Source: [Mycobacterium] zoologicum (GTDB lineage Bacteria; Actinomycetota; Actinomycetes; Mycobacteriales; Mycobacteriaceae). Taken from it: a stretch of DNA of 30,825 nt. A model generated the notes under the pieces. That model searched no databases. It was not told the DNA's origin and was given only the letters and a program-made list of their open reading frames with translations. Made by a program: the position numbers and the translations under genes. The DNA lies in NCBI RefSeq assembly GCF_020172665.1, contig NZ_CP083985.1, positions 135-30,959 on the forward strand. Reading direction: 5' to 3'. Below are positions 8,831 to 16,309 of this stretch, piece after piece (position 1 is the first letter of the stretch; every line of letters begins with the position of its first letter).

Positions 8831-10239
8831 ATGCGCTCGATCACCGCCGTGCCGGCATCGCCGATCGAGGTGGCGCGCTGCTGCGGCTGGGTGCTCAGCG
8901 GTCGGCGAGCGGCGTGCGAGACGCGCAGCACGATCGCCAGCAGTACGTAGTTGGCCAGCAGTGAGGACCCGCCGTAGGACAGCCACGGGGTGGTCAGCCC
9001 GGTCAGCGGGATCAGTTTCGTGACGCCGCCGACCACGATGAACAACTGGATGCCCAGGGTGGCGGCCAGACCGGCGGCCAGCAGCTTGCCGAAGCTGTCG
9101 CGCACGGCGATCGCGGTGCGCATGCCCCGCACGATCACGATCGTGTACAGGATCAGCACCCCGGCCAGACCGACCAGGCCCAGCTCCTCGCCGAACGCGG
9201 CGATGATGAAGTCCGTCGACACCGCGGGCACGTAGCCGGGCTGTCCGTTGCCCAGGCCGGTGCCGAAGATGCCGCCGGTGGCGAAGCTGAACAGCGACTG
9301 CACCATCTGGTAGCCGATGCCCTCGGGGTCGGCGAACGGGTCCAGCCAGGTCTGCACCCGCACCCGGACGTGGCTGAACATGAAGTACGCCGCGGTGCTG
9401 CCGGCGGCGAACAGCAGCATGCCGATCACCATCCAGCTGAACCGGCGGGTGGCAAGGTACACCACCACCAGAAACGAGGTGTAGAGCAGCAGCGAGGTGC
9501 CGAGATCCTTCTCGAAGGCCATCACCGCCACCGCGATGACCCAGGCCGCCAGCAGCGGGACCAGGTCCCGCGGGCGGGGCAGGTTCATGCCGAGGACGTG
9601 CTTGCCGGCGCTGGTGAACACGCCACGCTTGGCCACCAGCACCGCGGCGAAGAAGATCAGCAACAGAATCTTGGAGAACTCGGCGGGCTGAATCGAGAAG
9701 CCCGGCAGGCGAATCCAGATCTTGGCGCCCTGCTGTTCGGACATCGACGCGGGCAGCAGACCGGGGATCACCAGCAATACCAGGCCCACCAGACCGCACA
9801 GGTAGCCGCTGCCGGCGAGCTGGCGGTGATCTTTGAGCAGTTCCAGGACCGCGGCGAACACCAGCACGCCGACCAGCGTCCACAGCATCTGGGCGCCCGC
9901 ACCCGAGCGTGAGTCGGCGCCGTCTACTCCGACCCCGAGGTCGATGCGGTGGATCATCACCAGCCCGAGTCCGTTGAGCAGCGCTACCACCGGCAGCAGC
10001 AGCGGGTCGGCGTAGCGGGCGCAGCGCCGGATCACCAGGTGGGCGAAAGTGAACAGAACCAGAAACGCGGTCCCGTAGCCGACCAGGTCCCAGCGCAGGC
10101 CCTGCTCGTGACCAGCCTCGACGATCGAGATCGCCACGGCGACGATCATGGTCGCGAAGCACAGCAGCAGCAGTTCGGCGTTGCGCCGATCCGGCAGCAC
10201 CGGGATCAGCGACACCGGCGGCTGCGGTTCTGTGGTCAT
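8827..10239 (-). CDS. rodA: RodA, SEDS-family peptidoglycan glycosyltransferase
   Basis: A 470-residue multispanning membrane protein (469 in M. tuberculosis). SEDS proteins polymerise lipid II into glycan strands and work with a cognate class B PBP, here PbpA immediately downstream. About twelve hydrophobic helices are visible. SEDS landmarks are QPAEFSKI, FEKDLGTSLLLY, GTGLGNGQPGYVPAVSTDFIIAAFGEELGLVG (the extracytoplasmic loop with conserved acidic residues) and TTPWLSYGGSSLLANYVLLAIVL near the C-terminus. The start ATG at 10237-10239 overlaps the pstP stop (ATGA). Confidence 0.97.
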   Translation of the reverse strand: MTTEPQPPVSLIPVLPDRRNAELLLLCFATMIVAVAISIVEAGHEQGLRWDLVGYGTAFLVLFTFAHLVIRRCARYADPLLLPVVALLNGLGLVMIHRIDLGVGVDGADSRSGAGAQMLWTLVGVLVFAAVLELLKDHRQLAGSGYLCGLVGLVLLVIPGLLPASMSEQQGAKIWIRLPGFSIQPAEFSKILLLIFFAAVLVAKRGVFTSAGKHVLGMNLPRPRDLVPLLAAWVIAVAVMAFEKDLGTSLLLYTSFLVVVYLATRRFSWMVIGMLLFAAGSTAAYFMFSHVRVRVQTWLDPFADPEGIGYQMVQSLFSFATGGIFGTGLGNGQPGYVPAVSTDFIIAAFGEELGLVGLAGVLILYTIVIVRGMRTAIAVRDSFGKLLAAGLAATLGIQLFIVVGGVTKLIPLTGLTTPWLSYGGSSLLANYVLLAIVLRVSHAARRPLSTQPQQRATSIGDAGTAVIERI

Positions 10240-11624
10240 GAGGCCGCCCGACAGTCGGTCCCCGGTTCTGGCGGGGCCGGCGGCAGGTTCGTCAGCGTGG
10301 GCAGGTGTGGTGTGGGCGCGGTGGCGCCGCCGGTCTTCGGCGTGGCCGGCTTGGCCGGGCACGGCGGCAGCAGTGAGTCGCGGGCCAGGTTGCGCAGTTG
10401 GGTGATCGCGTCGTCGAGGGTCCCGGCGGGCAGGCCGTTGCTGACCTGTTGGCGGGCGGGTGGGCGCAGATCCTGCAGGGTCATCAGCCGGCAGCCCAAT
10501 TTGTCGCCGGACTGGCTGAAGCTGATCTGCACCAGCGCCCCGCGGCTGTCCAGACACCCCAGCAGGTAAGGCTCCTGCAGTGGCATACCCAGGACGGCCC
10601 CCTGCACGCCGCGCATGATCGCCACGGTGCCGCCGTAGGCCGTCACGTAGTAGTTGGTGCGGATGATCACCCGCCCGATCAGCAGCCCGGCGACCAGCAA
10701 CGCCACCAGCAGCGCCGCCACCGTGACCATCCGCCGCCGTGACCGGGGTGGCCGGTCCGGGGTCTCGATCTGCGGCAGCACTCGCTTGGCGACGGCTTTG
10801 CGCGGTGAGATCGCCGAGGCGCGGCCGGCGGCCGTGTTGAGGGAGACGACGTGCTCGTCGGCGTTGTCGGAGACCGCGCCGGCCAGGATCGGCTGGGTCT
10901 GGCCGTAGTCGACGTCGACGACGTCGGCGACCACCACCGTCACGTTGTCGGGGCCGCCGCCGCGCAGCGCCAACTCGATCAGCCGCAGCGCGCAGTCGTT
11001 GACGTCGGGGATCTCCAGCGCCTCGTGGATGGTCTCGGTGCTCACCGGGTCGCTCAATCCGTCGGAGCACAGCAGGTAGCGGTCCCCGGCCTGCGCCTCA
11101 CGCATGATCAGCGTCGGCTCCACCTCGTGGCCGGTCAGTGCCCGCATGATCAGCGAGCGCTGAGGATGGCTGTGGGCCTCCTCCAGGGTTATCCGGCCCT
11201 CGTCGACCAGGGTCTGAACGAAGGTGTCGTCCTTGGTGATCTGGGTGAGCTCGCCGTCGCGCAGCAGGTAGCCGCGCGAGTCGCCGATGTGGGCCAGCCC
11301 GAGCCGCGGAGCGGCGAACAGGATGGTGGTCAGCGTGGTGCCCATGCCTTCGAGTTCCGGATGGTCCTCGACGTAGGCGGCGATAGCTGAGTTACCTTCT
11401 TGCACAGCCGATTCCAGCTTGGCCAGTAGGTCGCCGCCGGGCTCGTCGTCGTCCAGGTGGGCGAGCGCGGCGATCACCAGTTGCGACGCCACTTCACCGG
11501 CAGCGTGCCCGCCCATGCCGTCGGCCAGGGCCAGCAGCCGGGCCCCGGCGTAGACCGAGTCCTCATTGTTGGAGCGCACCAGTCCGCGGTCGCTGCGGGC
11601 GGCGTAGCGCAGGACCAGGCTCAC
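10236..11624 (-). CDS. pstP: PstP, PP2C-type Ser/Thr protein phosphatase
   Basis: A 462-residue membrane phosphatase that reverses PknA/PknB phosphorylation. The catalytic PP2C domain has metal-binding aspartates in ADGMGGHAAGE (Asp35), HIGDSRGY (about 115), CSDGLSD (about 188) and GGPDNVTV (about 226). One membrane helix (VTVAALLVALLVAGLLIGRVII) comes before an extracellular domain that ends in a Thr/Pro-rich stretch and CRAAS. M. tuberculosis PstP is 514 residues. The missing length is in the extracellular Ser/Thr/Pro tail, so this version has a shorter outside region. The start is a GTG overlapping the fhaB stop (GTGA). Confidence 0.96.
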   Translation of the reverse strand: MSLVLRYAARSDRGLVRSNNEDSVYAGARLLALADGMGGHAAGEVASQLVIAALAHLDDDEPGGDLLAKLESAVQEGNSAIAAYVEDHPELEGMGTTLTTILFAAPRLGLAHIGDSRGYLLRDGELTQITKDDTFVQTLVDEGRITLEEAHSHPQRSLIMRALTGHEVEPTLIMREAQAGDRYLLCSDGLSDPVSTETIHEALEIPDVNDCALRLIELALRGGGPDNVTVVVADVVDVDYGQTQPILAGAVSDNADEHVVSLNTAAGRASAISPRKAVAKRVLPQIETPDRPPRSRRRMVTVAALLVALLVAGLLIGRVIIRTNYYVTAYGGTVAIMRGVQGAVLGMPLQEPYLLGCLDSRGALVQISFSQSGDKLGCRLMTLQDLRPPARQQVSNGLPAGTLDDAITQLRNLARDSLLPPCPAKPATPKTGGATAPTPHLPTLTNLPPAPPEPGTDCRAAS

Positions 11625-12088
11625 CGGCGGAGCTCGATCGCGGTCTTGCCGATTCGAATCGGCGTTCCGACGGGAACTCGGACGGCAGTAGTCACCTTCA
11701 CCCTGTCAAGGTAGGTGCCGTTGGTCGATCCGAGGTCTTCGACATACCATTCCGTTCCCCGTTGGGACAGTCGCGCGTGCCGGGTGGAGGCGTAGTCGTC
11801 GGTGAGCACCAGGGTGGAGTCGTCGGCGCGCCCGACCAGAACAGGCTGGTCGCTCAGCGCGATCCGGGCCCCGGTGAGCGGCCCCTCGGTGACCACCAGG
11901 TGGCGCGCGGTGCTGCGCTGCTCGCGCGACGGCAGCAGAACACCGCGGATCGACAGGCCGCGGCGAACCATCACCGCGCCGGTCGGGGCGTAGATGTCGG
12001 TGCGCAGGATGCGCAGCACCGACCAGATGAACAGCCACAGCAACGTCAAAAAACCGGCGCGCGTCAGCTGCAGCACGAGTCCCTGCAT
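11621..12088 (-). CDS. fhaB: FhaB (FipA), FHA-domain membrane protein
   Basis: A 155-residue protein, identical in length to the M. tuberculosis homologue. An N-terminal membrane helix (FLTLLWLFIWSVLRIL, about residues 14-29) is followed by a linker and a C-terminal FHA domain that binds phosphothreonine. FHA residues are visible: VGRADDSTLVL, the ser-x-x-his element in STRHARLS, and LGSTNGTYLD. Family role: it links FtsZ/FtsQ and the septal machinery to PknA signalling. I chose the ATG at 12086-12088 (MQGLVLQLTRAGF), which matches the family start; upstream codons are Arg-rich and unlike it. It is the first gene of the overlapping operon and has its own 163-base upstream region. Confidence 0.96.
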   Translation of the reverse strand: MQGLVLQLTRAGFLTLLWLFIWSVLRILRTDIYAPTGAVMVRRGLSIRGVLLPSREQRSTARHLVVTEGPLTGARIALSDQPVLVGRADDSTLVLTDDYASTRHARLSQRGTEWYVEDLGSTNGTYLDRVKVTTAVRVPVGTPIRIGKTAIELRR

Positions 12089-12251
12089 CCGGCGTCCTCT
12101 CCGTCTTCGCGCCGACCATGTGGTGCTCACGCGGAGCACTTCGGCAAAGTCACGATACTTGGACGCGGCTGACCGTAGGGAAAAGCGGGAGGGCCCCGCA
12201 TGCTCTGGGCCTTCTTCCGGCTTATCCGGGCCGCGTGACGTGTGCCGGAAG

Positions 12252-13691
12252 CTAGTGGACCCGGACGATGATCTCGGAGTGACCCAGGCGGATCACGTCG
12301 CCGTCGGCCAGCTGCCACTCCTGCACCGGGGCGTTGTTCACCGTGGTGCCGTTGGTGGAGTTCAGATCGGACAGCAGCGCCACCCGGCCGTCCCAGCGGA
12401 TCTCCAGGTGCCGGCGCGAGACCCCGGTGTCGGGCAGCCGGAACTGAGCGTCCTGGCCGCGGCCGACCACGTTGGCGCCTTCGTGCAGTTGGTAGGTGCG
12501 GCCGCTGCCGTCGTCGAGCTGCAGGGTGACCGACGCCGGAGCCGAGTAGGCGCGCTGCCCGTAGTCCTGGCCGTAGCCGCCCTGGGGTTCGCCGTAGCCG
12601 CCGGGGGCGGGCTGCCCGTAGTCCTGGCCGTAGCCGCCCTGGGGTTCGCCGTAGCTGCTGGGGGCCTGTTGGCCGTAGTCCTGGCCGTAGTCGTAGCCGG
12701 GCGCGGCGGCCGGGGCCTGCTGGCCGTAGTCGTAGCCGGGCTGTCCTGCGGGCTGGGAGTAGTCCTGCCGGCCGTAGGACGGGGCGCCCTGGTCGGGGTA
12801 GGACTGCCGCTGCTCGTCGGGGTAGGAGTAGTCGTTGCCGTAGCCGGGCTGACTGCCGGGGTACCCCTGCTGCGGCTGCGGGTAGCTCGGGGGCGCCTGG
12901 GGAGCTGCCTGGGGTGCGCCGTAGCCGCCCTGGTCCGGGTAGGAGGGGCGCGGGTCATAGCCCTGGGGAGCGCCCTGAGGCGGGCCCTGGGGTGCGCCAT
13001 AGCCGCCCTGGCCGCCGTGGCCGCCGGGGTAGCCCTGGTCGTAGCCGCCCTGGCGCGGCGGGGCGTAGCCGCCCTGACCGCCCGGGGCCTGCTGGTACGG
13101 GTCGGGCTCGGGGGCGTAGTGGCCGCCCCGGGCGTCGTCGGCCGGCCGGCCGTAGCGCGGGTCGTAGTAGTCGTCGCCCGGACGGTCCTGACCGTGGGCG
13201 CCGCGGTAGCTCGGGTTATCGGTCATCGGTGACACTCCTGATTCTGCGACAGACGCATGCTCTGATAGGGGCGGGCGGGGTTCATGGACCGGCTGGCTGG
13301 GGCGGGCATCCGGATTGACAGCGCCTCGGGTGCGCACCTGACCGGTACGCAGACTCGGCGACTGCTCGAACCGGACAACCACATCACCATACGTTTGCCA
13401 CCCCTGTTCGCCGATGTGTCCGGCCAAGTGCCGGGCGAAGGCCTTCGACGTCAGTTCCTGGTCGGCGCCCACATTGTCGTAGTCGTCCACACCGAGGGTA
13501 ATGACGTATTCGTTGGGTGCCAAAAGCTGATTGCCGGCCAACGCGCGGACTCCGGCGGCGGCTTCACGGCGCAGCGCAGCCTCGATGTCCTCGGGGACCA
13601 CTTCCCCTCCGAACACCTTGGCCATCGCATCCTCCACGGCGGATTCGAGCTTGCGCTCGATGCGCTGAACCAGCCCATGCTGGCTGTCCAT
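12252..13691 (-). CDS. fhaA: FhaA, FHA-domain regulator of peptidoglycan synthesis
   Basis: A 479-residue protein (527 in M. tuberculosis) in three parts. An N-terminal DUF3662 domain (about 1-120) starts with LVQRIERKLESAVEDAMAKVFGGEVVPEDIEAALRREA and includes LLAPNEYVITLG and QGWQTYGDVVVRFEQ. A disordered Gly/Tyr/Gln/Pro-rich linker (about 160-385) is full of GGYG, DYGQ and SYPDQG units. A C-terminal FHA domain (about 386-479) has GRGQDAQFRLPDTGVSRRHLEIRWDG and LNSTNGTTVNN. The FHA domain in this family binds phosphorylated MviN (MurJ) pseudokinase and limits wall synthesis at poles and septa. The linker DNA carries a 57-bp tandem duplication at 12555-12668. Confidence 0.96.
   Translation of the reverse strand: MDSQHGLVQRIERKLESAVEDAMAKVFGGEVVPEDIEAALRREAAAGVRALAGNQLLAPNEYVITLGVDDYDNVGADQELTSKAFARHLAGHIGEQGWQTYGDVVVRFEQSPSLRTGQVRTRGAVNPDARPSQPVHEPRPPLSEHASVAESGVSPMTDNPSYRGAHGQDRPGDDYYDPRYGRPADDARGGHYAPEPDPYQQAPGGQGGYAPPRQGGYDQGYPGGHGGQGGYGAPQGPPQGAPQGYDPRPSYPDQGGYGAPQAAPQAPPSYPQPQQGYPGSQPGYGNDYSYPDEQRQSYPDQGAPSYGRQDYSQPAGQPGYDYGQQAPAAAPGYDYGQDYGQQAPSSYGEPQGGYGQDYGQPAPGGYGEPQGGYGQDYGQRAYSAPASVTLQLDDGSGRTYQLHEGANVVGRGQDAQFRLPDTGVSRRHLEIRWDGRVALLSDLNSTNGTTVNNAPVQEWQLADGDVIRLGHSEIIVRVH
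12555..12668. repeat. 57-bp tandem repeat (two copies) inside fhaA
   Basis: Two head-to-tail copies begin with CTGCCCGTAGTCCTGG at 12555 and 12612 and are nearly identical, differing only in their last bases. Each encodes 19 residues of the pattern DYGQ-x-APxxYGEPQGGYGQ. A third, partial copy continues at about 12669. The frame is preserved, so the repeat changes linker length only. Confidence 0.9.
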
Positions 13692-13950
13692 CTGCAGTTC
13701 GCCTCACTTGCCGTCATCGACTCACCCGGTCAGGGGACGCCGCCGCGGCGTGTCGCCCGGCTGCATCCGCCCTGCACATGGTATCGACCCGGTAAGCCAG
13801 GGCGGCACCCTAAAACGGCGGAGAATCGGATAAGACCAGGTCACGAAGGGGTCACGGTGAGCGGTACGTGGCCAGCACCACGGTGGGTGGTCGTGCTCCA
13901 ACCGCTGGGAAGGGGACCCGCGCGGCCGTGATAGGCTCCCCCGGTCGCTC

Positions 13951-14033
13951 GGGCGAGTGGCGGAATGGCAGACGCGCTGGCTTCAGGTGCCAGTGTCCTT
14001 CGGGACGTGGGGGTTCAAGTCCCCCTTCGCCCA
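13951..14033 (+). tRNA. tRNA-Leu (CAG anticodon)
   Basis: An 83-nt class II tRNA with a long variable arm (TGTCCTTCGGGACG). Acceptor arms GGGCGAG and TTCGCCC pair with one wobble. The anticodon stem CTGGC/GCCAG encloses loop TTCAGGT with CAG at 13984-13986. The T arm is GGGGG-TTCAAGT-CCCCC. CCA is not encoded. It marks the left border of the accessory block. Confidence 0.96.
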
Positions 14034-14040
14034 CAATGTG

Positions 14041-14084
14041 ATGAGTCGGGTCATGGGTTACACATGAGTCGCGTCATCGGTTAC
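14041..14084. repeat. 23-bp tandem direct repeat beside tRNA-Leu
   Basis: ATGAGTCGGGTCATGGGTTAC (from 14041) and ATGAGTCGCGTCATCGGTTAC (from 14064) repeat with a 23-base period and differ at two positions. The array starts 7 bases after the tRNA end. The second copy supplies the TAA stop of the adjacent minus-strand small gene. It could be the remains of an insertion-sequence end or a recombination site. Confidence 0.75.
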
Positions 14085-14368
14085 GGATTGCCTCGGCTTT
14101 TGCCGGGGGTTTTCTGTTTGTTGGGCCAGTAGTTGTGGTCGGGGTCGATGTGGTGGTTGGCGACCTGCCCGCCGTGGCGGCCCACGACGACGCTCGACTG
14201 ATCGGCCAGCCACGCTTGCAGGTCGGACTGGGCGGCGTGCTGATCGGCCTGAAGCTGCCGGCCCTGTGGTGACCGCCAGAACTCGTCCATGTGGTCGAAA
14301 AGCTCCTGTAGCGTCTCTGCTGGTCGCCACCGCCGGTCCTCGGGCGCGTTCTCCATGTCGTCGGGCAT
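14081..14368 (-). CDS. Small hypothetical protein downstream of the toxin
   Basis: A 95-residue ORF, 7 bases downstream of the GNAT gene on the same strand and so probably co-transcribed. The sequence starts MPDDMENAPEDRRWRPAETLQELFDHMDEFWRSPQGRQLQADQHAAQSDLQAW. It is acidic then glutamine-rich, probably helical in its first two-thirds, with a His/Asn-rich tail (VANHHIDPDHNYWPNKQ). No membrane segment or known motif is seen, and I do not recognise the family. Its 3' end runs into the tandem repeat by the tRNA, so the natural C-terminus may have been altered. It could be a third toxin-antitoxin component or an unrelated passenger. Confidence 0.5.
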   Translation of the reverse strand: MPDDMENAPEDRRWRPAETLQELFDHMDEFWRSPQGRQLQADQHAAQSDLQAWLADQSSVVVGRHGGQVANHHIDPDHNYWPNKQKTPGKSRGNP

Positions 14369-14375
14369 CAGCCAG

Positions 14376-14885
14376 TCACTTCGGCGGCGGGTCGAGCAGG
14401 GCGCGGGCGTCTTTGATCAGCAGCAGCAGGTGCAGCGGGTCGGTCGGGGAGGGCTCGAAATCGAAGTGCGCGTAGAACGCGCGCGCCTGCTCGTGCAGCG
14501 CGTGAACCAGCAGTGCCCGCACCCCGATGATCTCCGCGGCGGCCACTGCGCGGGTGATCGCGTCGCGCAGTAGTGCAGCGCCCAGCCCCTGGCCTTGTTC
14601 CTTGCGGTCGATCGCCAGCCGTGACAGCAGGATCACGGGAACCGGGTCGGGCATATTGCGCCGTACCCGCCCTGGAGTTCCGGCGCGCTCCACCACCGCT
14701 GAGGCCAACGCGTAGAACCCGACGACGCGGCCGCCCCGGCACGTCACGAAGCACCGGGAGGCACCCTCGACGTGGTTGGCCAGTGCGCGTCCCCGCAGGT
14801 ACTCATCCAGGGTTGGTTCGCCGCTGTCGAAGTCGGCGACCACATCGTGTTCGCTGATCGGCCGGGGCGCGCTGTAGTTGCTCAC
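14376..14885 (-). CDS. GNAT-family acetyltransferase toxin (TacT-like)
   Basis: A 169-residue GCN5-type acetyltransferase. Family knowledge: toxins of this class, paired with DUF1778 antitoxins, acetylate the amino group of aminoacyl-tRNAs and stop translation. Visible features are the acetyl-CoA loop RKEQGQGLGAALL, the preceding beta strand VILLSRLAIDR, and the C-terminal Tyr in ARAFYAHFDFEPSPTDPLHLLL, which is the expected catalytic position. The N-terminal SGEPTLDEYLRGRALANHVEGASRCFVTC is also typical. The GTG start overlaps the antitoxin stop (GTGA), so the pair is probably translationally coupled. It resembles the M. tuberculosis Rv0919 type. Confidence is high for the family and lower for tRNA specificity. 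Confidence 0.9.
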   Translation of the reverse strand: MSNYSAPRPISEHDVVADFDSGEPTLDEYLRGRALANHVEGASRCFVTCRGGRVVGFYALASAVVERAGTPGRVRRNMPDPVPVILLSRLAIDRKEQGQGLGAALLRDAITRAVAAAEIIGVRALLVHALHEQARAFYAHFDFEPSPTDPLHLLLLIKDARALLDPPPK

Positions 14886-15151
14886 TCGTCGAAGATCGAG
14901 GACTCCGCGAACAACTTCTCCAGCCGCGGCTTCTGCGACACCGGGCGGTCCAGCACCGCCACGAACTCCGACCAGGCCGACGCATCAAGCATGAACAGCC
15001 GCCGATCGGCGAGCACCGCGCGGGCATGAGCCAGCGTCGCAGTCACCGCGAAGTTGGTCAGATCGGTCCCCTCCACTTCGGCGGCACGACGAATCAGCGC
15101 GTCCTGCTCAGCAGTCAGGCGCACCGCGAACCGCTCCGTCTTCGTAGCCAT
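14882..15151 (-). CDS. DUF1778 ribbon-helix-helix antitoxin (TacA-like)
   Basis: An 89-residue antitoxin. The N-terminal half, TERFAVRLTAEQDALIRRAAEVEGTDLTNFAVTATLAHARAVL, is the DUF1778 ribbon-helix-helix DNA-binding fold. The C-terminal part, FMLDASAWSEFVAVLDRPVSQKPRLEKLFAE, is the usual toxin-neutralising tail. I chose the ATG at 15149-15151; an ATG 51 bases upstream would run through the probable operator. The toxin start overlaps its stop. The family represses its own promoter as a complex with the toxin, and an imperfect palindrome lies 10 bases upstream. Confidence 0.92.
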   Translation of the reverse strand: MATKTERFAVRLTAEQDALIRRAAEVEGTDLTNFAVTATLAHARAVLADRRLFMLDASAWSEFVAVLDRPVSQKPRLEKLFAESSIFDE

Positions 15152-15160
15152 GCCGTCCAC

Positions 15161-15181
15161 TGTGCGCCTATCAGGCACACA
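15161..15181. promoter_or_regulatory. Candidate toxin-antitoxin operator
   Basis: TGTGCGCCT-ATC-AGGCACACA is a 21-bp inverted repeat with one mismatch, 10 bases upstream of the antitoxin ATG. The position suits autorepression by a ribbon-helix-helix dimer. Binding is inferred. Confidence 0.6.
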
Positions 15182-15656
15182 ATGCAACAGGGTTTTGATC
15201 ATGCCCCTGACCAGGCTCGATGCACTTCATACCCGTAAAACACGCTCTGACTCACGGAAAGGGTTACCGGGGCCAGTCGGGTCGCGGGGCGTGGGCCGTC
15301 ACGAACACCTCGGCATCCTGACCGGACAGGTGCAGTTGACGGTGGAGCTGGCGGTCGTAGTCGGGGTGATCTGGCCACGCTTGCCGGCGTGGAAGAGGTC
15401 GTCGGTCACCGTGACCCTGGGCGGCGGCATGCTGGCTGACCCCGCGGCGTGCGCCGCGAGCGGTTTGAGGCGCCAGCAAGGTCGATGGGCGGACTGGCGG
15501 TGGGCGCGGCCCGGTCAACACCTTTGGGGTGCGGTGCCGAGGCGCTCCTCGTCTGTTCGCCGCGCGTAGCTGTCACTGTTACAGGCGAGACTGGCACGAA
15601 TGACGGCCACCGAACCGCACTGGCGGCACATCTGCGAAGTGTGCGGGGTCGAGGAG
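15182..15656. other. Gene-poor spacer with possible decayed phage-like ORFs
   Basis: No intact gene is convincing here. Two pieces look like relics. On the minus strand, bases about 15264-15521 can be read in two overlapping frames, each with protein-like text (one ends HRQLHLSGQDAEVFVTAHAPRPDWPR; another begins MPPPRVTVTDDLFHAG). On the plus strand, from an ATG at 15600, MTATEPHWRHICEVCGVEELLPC resembles the start of a zinc-ribbon-like protein that is cut short at the TetR gene. None has a full domain. The region separates the toxin-antitoxin locus from the TetR operon and may be a recombination scar. Confidence 0.35.
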
Positions 15657-16274
15657 CTACTCCCCTGTCGGCGCCTGCCGCAGTCCCGGCAGCACGTACC
15701 GGCGCAGATGTCGGCGCAGGGACGCCGGGTCGTCGGGGTCGATGTGGTTGCCCGGGACGCTGCCCAGGCTGATCATCACCCGCGCCACCCACTCGCTGGC
15801 CTCCGGCAGATCGGTGTCCGGGTGGATGTCGCCGGCGGCGGCGGCCGCCGCCATGAACGGGAACCAGAACGCCGCGAGGTCGGGCACCAGGTCGCGGACG
15901 CCGGCTCCGGCGCAGGCGGTGAACTCGTCGGGTTCGGCGGCGCGCAGCCGCATCAACAGGGTGCCGGGGTCGTCGTAGGCGCGCCGGCCGATCTGCACGC
16001 CGGCCAGCAACTGTTCCTCGAAGGAGTTCATGGTGGACAGCTCGGCCCGTGATCGGGCCCAACTGGTCTCGACCAGGCGGATGATCGCGGCTCCCACCAG
16101 CGAGGGCTTGTCGGGGAAGTTCCGGTACAGCCAGGCCCGCGACACCCCGGCGCGTTCGGCGACGTCGGTCATGGTCGTGGCCCGGATTCCCCTGTCGGCC
16201 AACAAATGTTCGGTCGCATCCAGGAGCCGGTCGGTTGTCGACGACGCGGTTCCCGGCGGCGTCTTTGTCTCCAT
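15657..16274 (-). CDS. TetR-family transcriptional regulator
   Basis: A 205-residue regulator. The N-terminal DNA-binding domain (about residues 13-63) reads TTDRLLDATEHLLADRGIRATTMTDVAERAGVSRAWLYRNFPDKPSLVGAA, a textbook TetR helix-turn-helix. The C-terminal ligand domain has an Ala-rich helix (FWFPFMAAAAAAGDIHPDTDLPEASEWVARVMISLG). A strong AGGAGGTG ribosome binding site precedes the ATG at 16272-16274. The gene is divergent from the flavin monooxygenase operon, and the shared 125-base region carries two matching 26-bp inverted repeats. It is therefore likely a local repressor of both itself and the operon. The ligand is unknown; a substrate or acyl-CoA intermediate of the pathway is the natural guess. 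Confidence 0.92.
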   Translation of the reverse strand: METKTPPGTASSTTDRLLDATEHLLADRGIRATTMTDVAERAGVSRAWLYRNFPDKPSLVGAAIIRLVETSWARSRAELSTMNSFEEQLLAGVQIGRRAYDDPGTLLMRLRAAEPDEFTACAGAGVRDLVPDLAAFWFPFMAAAAAAGDIHPDTDLPEASEWVARVMISLGSVPGNHIDPDDPASLRRHLRRYVLPGLRQAPTGE

Positions 16275-16309
16275 GGTGCACCTCCTGTGGCGGCCAGCGT
16301 AGCAAGGCG

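Noticed and set aside
7352..10162. A 936-codon open frame that would fuse extra sequence to the N-terminus of PbpA
   Set aside because: The extra part is an out-of-frame reading of rodA; the family start at 8828-8830 with the ATGA overlap is clear.
12555..13130. Repeats in fhaA considered as a CRISPR array
   Set aside because: The units are in frame, adjacent without unique spacers, and encode Gly/Tyr/Gln repeats.
11994..13232. A 412-codon plus-strand frame over fhaA, rich in Val, Ala and Gly
   Set aside because: It is a shadow of the repetitive FhaA linker on the other strand and has no ribosome binding site.
14041..14086. The tRNA-adjacent repeat considered as a phage attachment site
   Set aside because: It does not duplicate the tRNA 3' end and no integrase gene is present, so it was kept only as a possible IS or recombination scar.
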